Of a stretch of 47,484 nucleotides of DNA, positions 16,212-25,400 are shown piece after piece. Under the pieces are notes generated by a model. The model saw only the letters and a program-made list of their open reading frames with translations. It made no database searches and was not told where the DNA came from. Source of the stretch: Roseateles_E sp005503085 (GTDB lineage: Bacteria > Pseudomonadota > Gammaproteobacteria > Burkholderiales > Burkholderiaceae_C); assembly GCF_028462495.1 (NCBI RefSeq), contig NZ_JAQOWX010000032.1, positions 1-47,484 of the forward strand. Direction: 5' to 3'. Position 1 is the first letter of the stretch. Each line of letters begins with the position of its first letter. Position numbers and translations under genes: made by a program.

Positions 16212-18817
16212 GAAGGCAGCGAGACGGCGTCCAGCAGCTCGGTTTCGATCTGCAGCTGGGCCTTGTTCTGCTGCAGCGCGGCGCCGTCGACCAGAAAGGT
16301 GTCCTCGACCCGCTCGCCCAAGGTCGAGATCTTGGCCAGCTGCAGATTGATGCCGTGCCGGGCCAGCACGCGGGCGATCGCATAGAGCAGGCCGGCGCGG
16401 TCGCTGGTGCTGATCGAGAGCAGCCAGCGCTGCGCGCGCTCGTCGGGCCGCAGCGCGATGCGCGGCGTGAAGGGGAAGGACTTGACTCGGCGCGACAAGC
16501 GGCCGCGCTTGGGTTCGGGCAGCGGGCCTTCGGCGTTCAGCGCCTCGCCGAGCTTGGACTCGACCAGGGGCACCAGATCGCGGTGATGCGATTCGAGGTC
16601 GGAGCTGGTGACCTGGAAGGTGTCCAGCGCATAGCCCTTGCGGGTGGTGTGGACCTTGGCGTCGAGGATGTTGAAGCCGGCGCCATCGAAATAGCCGCAG
16701 ATGCGGGCGAACAGGTCCTGGCGATCCGGCGCATAGACCAGCACCTGCAGGCCTTCGCCGATCGGCGAGGGGCGGGCGCGCACGATCGGGGTGGCGGCCT
16801 GCACATGGCGCCACAGCGAGCGCGCATGCCAGGCCAGATCGCCGGCCTCGTGGCGGGCGAAATAGCTCAGCTCCAAGGTGGCCCACAGCGGCGCCTCGGT
16901 ATCGGGCAGCATCGAATGCAGGGCCAGCTTCTCGCGCGCCTCCTGCTTGCGGGCCTCGATATCGGCCGCCAGATTGGGCTTGGCGCCGCCCAGGGCGCGC
17001 AGCGCCAGCCGGTACAGGTCCTCCAGCAGCTTGCCCTTCCAGGCATTCCAGACCTTGGGGCTGGTGCCGCGGATATCGGCCACGGTCAGCAGGTACAGCG
17101 CGGTGAGGCGACGCGCATTGCCCATCTTCTGGGCAAAGGCGGCGATCACCTCGGGGTCGGACAGGTCTTCCTTCTGCGCCACCCGGGACAGGGTCAGGTG
17201 TTGCTCGACCAGGAACACGACCAGCGCGCTGTCCTCGCGCGACAGGCCGTGGTCACGGCAGAAGCGCCGGGCCTCGACCGCGCCGAGGTCGGAGTGGTCG
17301 CCGCCGCGGCCCTTGGCCACATCGTGGAAGAGGGCGGCGATATAGAGCAGATAGGGCTTGTCGAACTGCGCGGCCAGCTGCGAGCAGAAGGTGTACTCGT
17401 GCGCATGCTCGGGGATGAAGAAGCGCCGCACATTGCGCAGCACCATCAGAATGTGCTGGTCCACCGTGTAGACATGGAACAGGTCGTGCTGCATCTGGCC
17501 GACGATGCGGCGGAACACCCACAGATAGCGGCCCAGCACCGAGGTCTGGTTCATCAGCCGGAAGGCATGGGTCTGCCCTTCCGGCTGCTGCAGGATCTGC
17601 ATGAACATCGCGCGGTTGGCCGGGTCGCGGCGGAAGGCGCCGTTCATCTGCTCGCGGGCGTTGTAGAGCGCGCGCAAGGTGCGCGCCGACAGGCCCTTGA
17701 TGCCGGGCGTCTGCTGGTAGACCAGAAAGGTCTCGAGAATCGCGTGGGGCTCGCGCTCGTAGAGGTCGTCGCTGACGACCTCCAGCATGCCGGCGCGCTC
17801 CATGAAGTGCGCATTGATCGTGCGGCGCAGGTCTTGCTGCGAGCCGTTGATCTGCTCCTCCAGGTTCAGCATCAGCACCTGGTTGAGCTGGCTGACGGCC
17901 TTGGCGGCCCAGTAGTAGCGCCGCATCAGCACCTCGGAGGCGCGCTGGCCCGGGCTGTTCTCGTAGCCGAAGCTCAGCGCGACGGCGGTCTGCAGATCAA
18001 ACACCAGCCGGTCCTCGCGGCGGCCGGCCACCGCGTGCAGGCGGCAGCGGATCAGGTTCAGCAGGCCCTCGTTGCGCTGCAGCTGGCGGCTCTCGAAGGG
18101 CGTGATCAGGCCGCGTTGGGCCAGCGCACGCCAGGTCTTGCCCAGGCCGGCGGCGCGGGCGATCCAGATCAGCAGCTGCAGATCACGCAGGCCGCCGGGG
18201 CTTTCCTTGCAGTTGGGCTCCAGCGAATAGGGCGTGTCGTCGTATTTGGTGTGGCGCTGGCGCATCTCCAGCGTCTTGGCGCGCAGGAAGGCACGCGCAT
18301 CCATGGCCTGGCCGAGCGCCTTCTCAAAGCGCTTGAACAGGGGCCGGGCGCCGGCCAGCGGGCGTGCTTCCAGCATCGCGGTCTGCACCGTGACGTCGCC
18401 GGCCGCTTCCTGCAGGCATTCGCCCAGCGTGCGCACCGAGGAGCCGATCTCCAGCCCGGTGTCCCAGCAGGCGGTGATGAAGGCCTCGATGCTGCTCTTG
18501 ACGGCGCCGGGCTGGTGGGCCTCGCAGCCGTCGGGCAGCAGCAGCAGCACATCGACATCGGAGTAGGGAAACAACTCGCCGCGGCCATAGCCGCCGACGG
18601 CGGCCAGGCAGGCCCCGGCCGGCATGCCGGCCTGGGCCCACAGCGTCTGCAGCAGCGCATCGACCTGGCGCGCCAGCTGGCGCATCAGGGTGTGGGCGGC
18701 CGTGACGCTGGCCTTGTGTTGCAGGAAGTCGGCGATCAGCGCCTGCTTGCCCTGCTTGAGCTGGCGGCGCAGCTCGGCGATGTCCAGGGTCGTGCCGCCG
18801 CCGGGCGTAGCGAGCAT
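16208..18817 (-). CDS. glnD: [Protein-PII] uridylyltransferase/uridylyl-removing enzyme
   Basis: Bifunctional nitrogen sensor of 869 residues that uridylylates PII when glutamine is low and removes UMP when it is high. Domain order is an N-terminal nucleotidyltransferase with GGYGRGELFPYSDVDVLLLL (about 74-93), then the PII-UT linker. An HD phosphohydrolase follows (FHDVAKGRGGDHSDLG, about residues 500-515), then two C-terminal ACT domains (RICGYFDGAGFNILDAKV and SDRAGLLYAIARVLARHGI). Both catalytic motifs are intact. ATG 18817 lies 4 bp after the map stop, and the 3' end overlaps mnmH, so map-glnD-mnmH are probably one transcript. Confidence 0.96.
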   Translation of the reverse strand: MLATPGGGTTLDIAELRRQLKQGKQALIADFLQHKASVTAAHTLMRQLARQVDALLQTLWAQAGMPAGACLAAVGGYGRGELFPYSDVDVLLLLPDGCEAHQPGAVKSSIEAFITACWDTGLEIGSSVRTLGECLQEAAGDVTVQTAMLEARPLAGARPLFKRFEKALGQAMDARAFLRAKTLEMRQRHTKYDDTPYSLEPNCKESPGGLRDLQLLIWIARAAGLGKTWRALAQRGLITPFESRQLQRNEGLLNLIRCRLHAVAGRREDRLVFDLQTAVALSFGYENSPGQRASEVLMRRYYWAAKAVSQLNQVLMLNLEEQINGSQQDLRRTINAHFMERAGMLEVVSDDLYEREPHAILETFLVYQQTPGIKGLSARTLRALYNAREQMNGAFRRDPANRAMFMQILQQPEGQTHAFRLMNQTSVLGRYLWVFRRIVGQMQHDLFHVYTVDQHILMVLRNVRRFFIPEHAHEYTFCSQLAAQFDKPYLLYIAALFHDVAKGRGGDHSDLGAVEARRFCRDHGLSREDSALVVFLVEQHLTLSRVAQKEDLSDPEVIAAFAQKMGNARRLTALYLLTVADIRGTSPKVWNAWKGKLLEDLYRLALRALGGAKPNLAADIEARKQEAREKLALHSMLPDTEAPLWATLELSYFARHEAGDLAWHARSLWRHVQAATPIVRARPSPIGEGLQVLVYAPDRQDLFARICGYFDGAGFNILDAKVHTTRKGYALDTFQVTSSDLESHHRDLVPLVESKLGEALNAEGPLPEPKRGRLSRRVKSFPFTPRIALRPDERAQRWLLSISTSDRAGLLYAIARVLARHGINLQLAKISTLGERVEDTFLVDGAALQQNKAQLQIETELLDAVSLPS

Positions 18818-18821
18818 GGGC

Positions 18822-19628
18822 TCAGCCGGCGGTGATGAAGGCGGGGGGCGGCGGGCTGCCTTCGGAGAGCGTGAAGATCTCGTAGCCGGTCTCGGTCACG
18901 AGCACCGTGTGTTCCCACTGGGCCGACAGCGAGCGGTCCTTGGTGACGATGGTCCAGCCGTCGCCGGTCTCGCGGATCTCGCGGCGGCCGGCATTGATCA
19001 TCGGCTCGATCGTGAACACCATGCCCGGCACCAGCTCGTCCAGCGTGCCGGGGCGGCCGTAGTGCAGCACCTGCGGTTCTTCATGGAAGACCTGGCCGAT
19101 GCCATGGCCGCAGAACTCGCGCACCACCGAGAAGCCGGCGTTCTCGGCAAAGGTCTGGATCGCGTGGCCGATATCGCCCAGGCGCGCGCCCGGCTTGACC
19201 TTGGCGATGCCCTTCCACATGGCCTCGTAGGTGAAGGCGCACAGGCGCTTGGCCGCGATCGAGCCCTCGCCGACGACGAACATGCGGCTGGTGTCGCCAT
19301 GCCAGCCGTCCTTGATCACGGTGACATCGATATTGACGATGTCGCCGTTCTTCAGCGGCCGGTCGTTCGGAATGCCGTGGCAGACCTGATGGTTGATCGA
19401 GGTGCAGACCGACTTGGGATAGGGCGTGTAGCCCGGCGGGCAGTAGTTCAGCGGCGCGGGGATGGCCTTCTGGACATGGACGATATGGTCGTGGGCCAGT
19501 TTGTCGAGCTGCTCGGTCGTGACTCCGGGCTTCACATGCGGGGTCAGCATGTCAAGCACCTCGGAGGCCAGGCGTCCGGCAATGCGCATGGCTTCGATAT
19601 CGGCGCCGGATTTGATCGTGATCGTCAT
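18822..19628 (-). CDS. map: Type I methionine aminopeptidase
   Basis: A 268-residue cytoplasmic metalloprotease that removes N-terminal Met from nascent proteins. The five metal ligands are visible in order: Asp in NIDVTV, Asp in HGDTSRMF, His in CGHGIGQVFHE, Glu in FTIEPM and Glu in SAQWEHTVLV. The substrate-binding His is in INHQVCHGIP. It has the short type Ia layout with no N-terminal extension. It is first in the minus-strand run map-glnD-mnmH-DUF2189-DUF2788-yitT, and map next to glnD is common in Proteobacteria. The 30-bp gap to uppP upstream leaves little room for its own promoter, so it may be read through from uppP. Confidence 0.96.
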   Translation of the reverse strand: MTITIKSGADIEAMRIAGRLASEVLDMLTPHVKPGVTTEQLDKLAHDHIVHVQKAIPAPLNYCPPGYTPYPKSVCTSINHQVCHGIPNDRPLKNGDIVNIDVTVIKDGWHGDTSRMFVVGEGSIAAKRLCAFTYEAMWKGIAKVKPGARLGDIGHAIQTFAENAGFSVVREFCGHGIGQVFHEEPQVLHYGRPGTLDELVPGMVFTIEPMINAGRREIRETGDGWTIVTKDRSLSAQWEHTVLVTETGYEIFTLSEGSPPPPAFITAG

Positions 19629-19658
19629 GCGCGGATTATCTCAGACCGCTTTTACCTC

Positions 19659-20486
19659 TCACGCCGTCCAGGCAATCAGGCCGCTCCAGGCCGTGGCGAG
19701 AATCACGATGCCGAACACGATGCGATACCAGGCAAACACCTCGAAGCTGTGGCTGGCGATATAGCGCAGCAGCCAGCGCACGCAGATCCAGGCGCTGACG
19801 AAGGAGAACAGCAGGCCCACGCCGAACATCGGCGCATCGCTGAGCGCCAGCAGCGCACGGTCCTTGTAGAGGCTGTAGGCGCCGGCGCCGATCAGGGTCG
19901 GAATGGCCAGGAAGAAGGAATAGTCGGTCGCGGCCTTGCGCGACAGGCCGAACAGCATGCCGCCGATGATGGTGGCGCCCGAGCGGCTGGTGCCCGGAAT
20001 CATCGCCACGCACTGGGCCAGGCCCACTTTCAGGGCGTCCAACGGCGTCATGTCGTCGACATGCTCGATGCGCACGACGGCCTGCTTGCGCCGCTCGGCC
20101 CACAGGATCACGAAGCCGCCGACGATCAGCGCGATCGCCACCACGGTGGGGGTGAACAGATGGGCCTTGATCGCCTTGCCCAGCAGCAGGCCCAGGATCA
20201 CGGCCGGCGCGAAGCCGACCGCCACATTGATCAGAAAGCGCCGCGAACGTTCCTCGCTGCCCAAGCCGATGGCCACCTCGCGCAGGCGCTGCCAGTAGAC
20301 CAGGATGACCGCGAAGATCGCGCCGGTCTGGATCGCGATGTCGAAGACCTTGCTCTTGGCGTCGTCGAAACCGAGCAGGGCGCCGGCCAGTATCAGGTGG
20401 CCGGTCGAAGAAATCGGCAAAAACTCGGTCAGGCCTTCCACCACACCCATGATGGCGGCCTTGATCAACAGCACTGCGTCCAACAC
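19659..20486 (-). CDS. uppP: Undecaprenyl-diphosphatase
   Basis: Integral membrane phosphatase (BacA/UppP) of 275 residues that recycles the undecaprenyl carrier lipid for cell-wall synthesis. Conserved motifs are VEGLTEFLPISSTGHLIL (about 15-32), with the catalytic Glu-rich and Ser-rich segment, and IPGTSRSGATI (about 163-173), with the essential Arg. Around eight helices are predicted. The start is GTG at 20486, supported by AGGGAGTG just upstream. It diverges from the tetR gene; the 140-bp spacer holds the TetR operator. Confidence 0.95.
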   Translation of the reverse strand: MLDAVLLIKAAIMGVVEGLTEFLPISSTGHLILAGALLGFDDAKSKVFDIAIQTGAIFAVILVYWQRLREVAIGLGSEERSRRFLINVAVGFAPAVILGLLLGKAIKAHLFTPTVVAIALIVGGFVILWAERRKQAVVRIEHVDDMTPLDALKVGLAQCVAMIPGTSRSGATIIGGMLFGLSRKAATDYSFFLAIPTLIGAGAYSLYKDRALLALSDAPMFGVGLLFSFVSAWICVRWLLRYIASHSFEVFAWYRIVFGIVILATAWSGLIAWTA

Positions 20487-20570
20487 TCACTCCCTGCTTG
20501 ATTGGGCCCGCATGATAACGGCGCCCCATGACAGCGCCGCTTGCAAGAACGGGGCCCGGACAAGCCGCGA

Positions 20571-20599
20571 TTGACCGGCGGATAGCTGCTGCGTACATT
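20571..20599 (+). promoter_or_regulatory. Sigma-70-type promoter of the tetR-RND operon
   Basis: TTGACC (20571-20576) and TACATT (20594-20599) separated by 17 bp, placed 28-56 bp before the tetR start. The operator palindrome begins at the last base of the -10, covering the expected transcription start. Confidence 0.65.
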
Positions 20600-20618
20600 A
20601 CTGACCAGTCAGTCAGTA
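20599..20618. promoter_or_regulatory. TetR-type operator palindrome
   Basis: Perfect inverted repeat TACTGAC-N6-GTCAGTA, overlapping the -10 and the probable start site of the tetR transcript. TetR-family repressors of efflux operons typically bind such 16-20-bp palindromes, so autorepression and pump control are likely (inference). Confidence 0.75.
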
Positions 20619-20626
20619 CAAGCCGC

Positions 20627-21310
20627 ATGCCGCCGTCCCCCGCCCCGACCCCCTCCGCCAGCCCCCGCCAGCGCCGCAAGGAAGCGCGGCCGCAGGAGCT
20701 GCTGGAGGCCGCGCTGGCCCTTTTCATCGAGAAGGGCTTTGCCGCCACGCGCTCAGAGGAGGTGGCCGCGCGCGCCGGCGTGTCCAAGGGCACGCTGTAT
20801 CTCTACTACCCCAGCAAGGAAGAGCTGTTCAAGGCGGTGGTGCGGGCCAATCTGGCCAGCCATATCGCCGAGGGCATGCAGATCGCCGCCCAGCACCAGG
20901 GCAGCATGGCCGAGCTGCTGGCGCTGGTGCTGCGCGAATGGTGGCAACGGGTCGGCCTGGGGCCGGCCGGCGGCATCAGCAAGATCATGATGGCCGAGGC
21001 GCGCAACTTCCCGGAGCTGGCGCAGTTCTATCTGGACGAGGTCATCGTGCCGACCCATCAGCTGCTCGGCGGCCTGGTGGCGCGCGGCATCGCCAGCGGC
21101 GAGTTCCGGCCGGTGCCGGTGATCGAGACCGTGCAGGTGCTGATCGCCCCGATGCTGCAGATGGTCTTGTTCGAGCACTCCTTCGGGGCCTGCCAGATGC
21201 TGAGCCCAGCGCTACAGCCCGAGGCCGTGCTGGCCGTGCAGCTGGACCTGATGCTGCGCGGGCTGCTGAGCCAGCAGCCCGGCAGCCAAGCCAGGGACAG
21301 CGAGCGATGA
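20627..21310 (+). CDS. TetR/AcrR family transcriptional regulator
   Basis: A 227-residue repressor. After a Pro-rich leader, the helix-turn-helix domain (about residues 20-65) is clear: EAALALFIEKGFAATRSEEV, then AARAGVSKGTLYLYYPSKEE, a close match to TetR N-terminal domains. The remainder is a helical ligand-binding domain, probably of the AcrR type. ATG 20627 follows the promoter and operator directly. An upstream in-frame start would include the operator and is rejected. The stop overlaps the adaptor gene start (ATGA), so it is co-translated with the pump it probably controls. Confidence 0.92.
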   Translation: MPPSPAPTPSASPRQRRKEARPQELLEAALALFIEKGFAATRSEEVAARAGVSKGTLYLYYPSKEELFKAVVRANLASHIAEGMQIAAQHQGSMAELLALVLREWWQRVGLGPAGGISKIMMAEARNFPELAQFYLDEVIVPTHQLLGGLVARGIASGEFRPVPVIETVQVLIAPMLQMVLFEHSFGACQMLSPALQPEAVLAVQLDLMLRGLLSQQPGSQARDSER

Positions 21311-22431
21311 CAGCGGGCCGCAAATTCAAGCTCCTGCTGATGGGCCTGGCGCTGCTGGCGCTGGTCCTGGTGCTGCTGTCGCGGCGCGACAGGCCGGCGG
21401 CGCCACCGGTGGTCGCGAGGAGCGGCGCGGTGCTGGAACTGGGCGCGCTCGATGTGGCCAGCGCCACGCGCCAGCGCTTTGCGCGCAGCCTGGCGCTGTC
21501 GGGCGGCTTGAAGGCGCTGGACCTGGCCCTGGTCAAGGCCAAGGTGGCGGCCGAGCTGAAGACGCTGACGGTGCGCGAGGGCGACCCGGTGCGCGCCGGC
21601 CAGCTGCTCGGCGAGCTGGACGCCACCGAGCTCGACTGGCGGCTGCGCCAGGCCGAGCAGGGCGCGGCCGCCGCCAAGGCTCAGCAGGAAATTGCCCGCC
21701 GCACGCTGGACAATAACCGCGCTCTGGTCGGCCAGGGCTTCATCTCGGCCACCGCGCTGGAGTCCTCGGCCTCCGGCGAGGCGGCGGCCCAGGCCAACTG
21801 GCTGTCGGCCCAGGCCGCGGTCGAGCTGGCGCGCAAGGCCCGCGCCGATGCGCGGCTGATCGCGCCGATCAGCGGCCAGGTCTCGCAGCGCCTGGCCCAG
21901 CCTGGTGAGCGGGTGCCGCTGGACGGCCGCATCCTGGAGATCGTCGATCTGAGCCGGCTGGAGCTGGAAGCGGCGGTGCCGGCCGAGCAGATCGCCGGCC
22001 TGCAGATCGGCGCGCTGGCGCAGCTGCAGGTCGAGGGTCAGGACTTGCCCGTGCCGGCCACGCTCTCGCGCATCAACCCGGCCGCCCAGGCCGGCTCGCG
22101 CGCGGTGCTGCTCTATCTGCGGGTCGAGCCCAAGCCGGGGCTGCGCCACGGCCTGTTCGCGCGCGGCAGCCTGGTGCTGGATGCCCGCGAAGGCCTGGTG
22201 CTGCCGGCCGATGCGCTGCGCATCGACAAGGCGCGGCCCTATGTGCTGCTGGTGCGCGAGGGCCGGGTGCTGGCGCAGACGGTGGAGCCGGGCCGCAGCG
22301 GCGAGGTCGACGGGCAGCCGGTGATCGAGATTGTCGGCGGCCTGGGCGAGGGCGCCCAGGTGCTGCGCGGCGCGACCGGCCAGGTGGCCGAGGGTACGGT
22401 GGTCAAGCTGATGCCGGCCGCCGTGCGCTGA
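21307..22431 (+). CDS. RND efflux periplasmic adaptor (HlyD/AcrA family)
   Basis: Membrane-fusion protein of 374 residues linking the RND pump to an outer-membrane channel. An N-terminal signal anchor (KLLLMGLALLALVLVLLS, no lipobox Cys) is followed by the barrel-sandwich hybrid halves (VAAELKTLTVREGDPVRAGQ and ARLIAPISGQVSQRLAQPGE). These flank a helical hairpin rich in Ala/Gln (about 115-180), followed by a beta-barrel and a membrane-proximal domain. The start overlaps the tetR stop by 4 bp. Six bp separate it from the RND gene. Confidence 0.93.
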   Translation: MTAGRKFKLLLMGLALLALVLVLLSRRDRPAAPPVVARSGAVLELGALDVASATRQRFARSLALSGGLKALDLALVKAKVAAELKTLTVREGDPVRAGQLLGELDATELDWRLRQAEQGAAAAKAQQEIARRTLDNNRALVGQGFISATALESSASGEAAAQANWLSAQAAVELARKARADARLIAPISGQVSQRLAQPGERVPLDGRILEIVDLSRLELEAAVPAEQIAGLQIGALAQLQVEGQDLPVPATLSRINPAAQAGSRAVLLYLRVEPKPGLRHGLFARGSLVLDAREGLVLPADALRIDKARPYVLLVREGRVLAQTVEPGRSGEVDGQPVIEIVGGLGEGAQVLRGATGQVAEGTVVKLMPAAVR

Positions 22432-22437
22432 CCGCCC

Positions 22438-25400
22438 ATGTGGTTCACCCGCGTCTCGATTCAGAACCCGGTGATGGCCGTGATGGTCATGCTGGCCTTT
22501 GTCGTGCTGGGCCTGTTCAGCTACCAGCGCCTGTCGGTCGACCAGTTCCCGAATATCGACTTCCCGACCGTGGTCGTGCAGATGGACTATCCGGGCGCCT
22601 CGCCCGAGATCGTCGAGAGCGAGGTGACCAAGAAGGTCGAGCAGGCGGTCAACACGGTGGCCGGCATCAGCACGTTGACCTCGCGCAGCTACGAGGGCAG
22701 CTCGGTGGTGATCGTCGAGTTCAATCTCGATGTCGATGGCCGCAAGGCGGCCGAGGATGTGCGCGAGAAGGTCGCGCTGATGCGACCCACGCTGCGCGAC
22801 GAGGTCAAGGAGCCGCGCATCTCGCGCTTTGATCCGCAGAGCGTGCCGATCTTCAATGTCGCTGTGCTGTCGACCGATGGCTGTCCGGCGCCGGGCCGCC
22901 CCAAGCCGGACGCGCCCCCTCGGGGGGCAGGCATCGCCAGCGATGCCGTGGGGGCTTCATGCCTAAGCACCCAGGAGCTGACCACCTGGGCCACGCAGGT
23001 GCTGCAGAAGCGGCTGGAGAATGTGCGCGGCGTCGGCTCGGTCAGCGTGGTCGGGGGGCTGCAGCGCCAGATCCAGATCCAGCTGCGGCCGGCCGCGATG
23101 GAGGCGCTGGGCATCACGATGGAGCAGGCGCTGGCCGCCGTGCGCAGCGAGAACCAGGAGCTGCCGCTGGGCAATATCCGCTCGGCCGTGCAGGAGCGGG
23201 TCGTGCAGATCAATGCGCGGCTGAAGCGCCCCGAGGATTTCCGCGACATCGTCGTCGCGCGCAAGAACGGCGCCTCGATCAAGCTCTGGCAGATCGCCGA
23301 TGTGGTCGATGGCCCGCAGGAGATCGAGAGCCTGGCGCTCTATAACGGCCAGCGCACGGTGCTCCTGAGCGTGCAGAAGAGCCAGGGCGAGAACACCATC
23401 GCGGTGGTCGACGGGCTGCAGCGCGCGCTGGCCGAGGCGCAAAGCCTGCTGCCTGCGGGCCTCAAGACCGAGGTCAATCGCGACAACTCGCGCGCCATCC
23501 GTGTCTCGGTGGCCAATGTGCGCCAGACCCTGATCGAGGGCGCCGCGCTGACGGTGCTGATCGTGTTCCTGTTCCTGAACAGCTGGCGCTCGACCGTGAT
23601 CACCGGCCTGACGCTGCCGATCGCGCTGATCGGCACCTTTCTGTTCATGTACCTCTTCGGCTTCACGATCAACAACATCACGATGATGGCGCTGAGCCTG
23701 TGCGTGGGCCTGCTGATCGACGATGCCATCGTCGTGCGCGAGAACATCGTGCGCCATGTGCAGATGGGCGCCAGCCCCAAGCAGGCGGCGCTGGACGGCA
23801 CGCAGGAGATCGGCCTGGCGGTGCTGGCGACGACGCTGTCCATCGTCGCGGTGTTCCTGCCCATCGGCTTCATGGGTGGCATCGTCGGCAAGTTCTTCCA
23901 CGAGTTCGGCATCACCATCGTCGCGGCGGTGCTGATCTCGATGTTCGTCAGCTTCACGCTGGACCCGATGCTGTCCAGCATTTGGCACGATCCGGCCGCC
24001 CATGGAGGCCATGGCGGCCCGCCGGTGACGCTGTACGACAAGACCATAGGCCGGGTGACCGGTGCCTTCGAGCGCTTCACCGACTGGCTGTCGGCGGGCT
24101 ATCAGACAATCCTGGCCTGGTCGCTGGCCCACAAGGGTCTGACCCTGCTGGTGGCGCTGGCGACCCTGCTGCTGAGCTTTGCGCTGCTGGGCGGTCTCGG
24201 CAAGGAGTTCGTGCCCAAGGCCGATCTGTCCGAGACGCAGGTCAATTTCTACACCCCGGTCGGCTCCTCGCTGGAGGTCACCGAGGCGCGCGCCCGGCAG
24301 ATCGACGCGCTCTTGCGCGAGCTGCCCGAAGTCCGCTACACGGTGACGACGATCAACAGCGGCTTCGCGGCCGGCAAGATCTATGGCGCGATCTATGTAC
24401 GGCTGACGGATCGCAAGGACAGACAGCGCAGCGTCAACGATCTGGTCACGCCGCTGCGCGACAAGCTCGCAACGATACCGGGCATCACGGTCACCAATAT
24501 CGGCCAGACCGATCTGGGCGGCGGCAAGAGCCTGCAGTTCTCCATCCAGGGCGCCGACCTGAAGGAGCTGGAGCGCCTGTCCAAGAGCGTGATCGCGCGG
24601 TTGCAGCAGATCCCCGGCCTGGTCGACCTGGACAGCACGCTCAAGCCCGACAAGCCGACCGTGGCCATCGAGGTCAAACGCGAGGCCGCCGCCGATGCGG
24701 GGCTGAATGTCAATGCCTTGGCGGGCTCGCTGCGCACCTGGCTGGCCGGCACGACGGTGGGCAACTGGCGTGCGCCCGATGGCGAGAACTACGACGTGCT
24801 GCTGCGACTGGCGCCCCAGGGGCGTGACAGCCTGGCCGATCTGGCGCAGTTGCCCATCCCGGTGGCGCCGGCCGCCGACGGCGCGGCGCGGGTCGTGCGC
24901 CTGTCCCAGGTGGCCGAGATCCGGCCCTCGACCGGCCCCAACCAGATCAACCGCCGCGACCTGAACCGCGAGATCACGATAGACGCGAACGCGCTGGGCC
25001 GCAGCTCGGGCGAGGTCTCGGCCGATATCAAGAAGGTGCTGGACGACACCGCCTTCCCGCCCGGCTACCGCTACAGCTTCGGCGGCTCGACCAAGAATAT
25101 GAACGAGTCCTTCCAGTACGCGGTCGGCGCGCTGGCCCTGGCCATCGTCTTCATCTACATGATTCTGGCCAGCCAGTTCAAGAGCTTTCTGCAGCCGCTG
25201 GCGCTGATGAGCTCGCTGCCGCTGACGCTGATCGGTGTGGTGCTGGCGCTCCTGGCCTTCCGCTCGACCTTGAATATGTTTTCCATCATCGGCATCGTGA
25301 TGCTGATGGGTCTGGTGACGAAGAACGCGATCCTGCTGATTGATTTCGCGATCCGCGCCCGCGAGGGCGAGCATGGCCACGGGGTTGACAGCGAGCCGAT

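Noticed and set aside
16355..18835. 826-codon plus-strand frame opposite glnD
   Set aside because: It is an antisense shadow; GlnD catalytic motifs are clear on the minus strand.
22882..22965. Possibility that the RND insert marks a frameshift or pseudogene
   Set aside because: The insert is 84 bp, a multiple of three, contains no stop, and the frame continues through all later conserved RND motifs.
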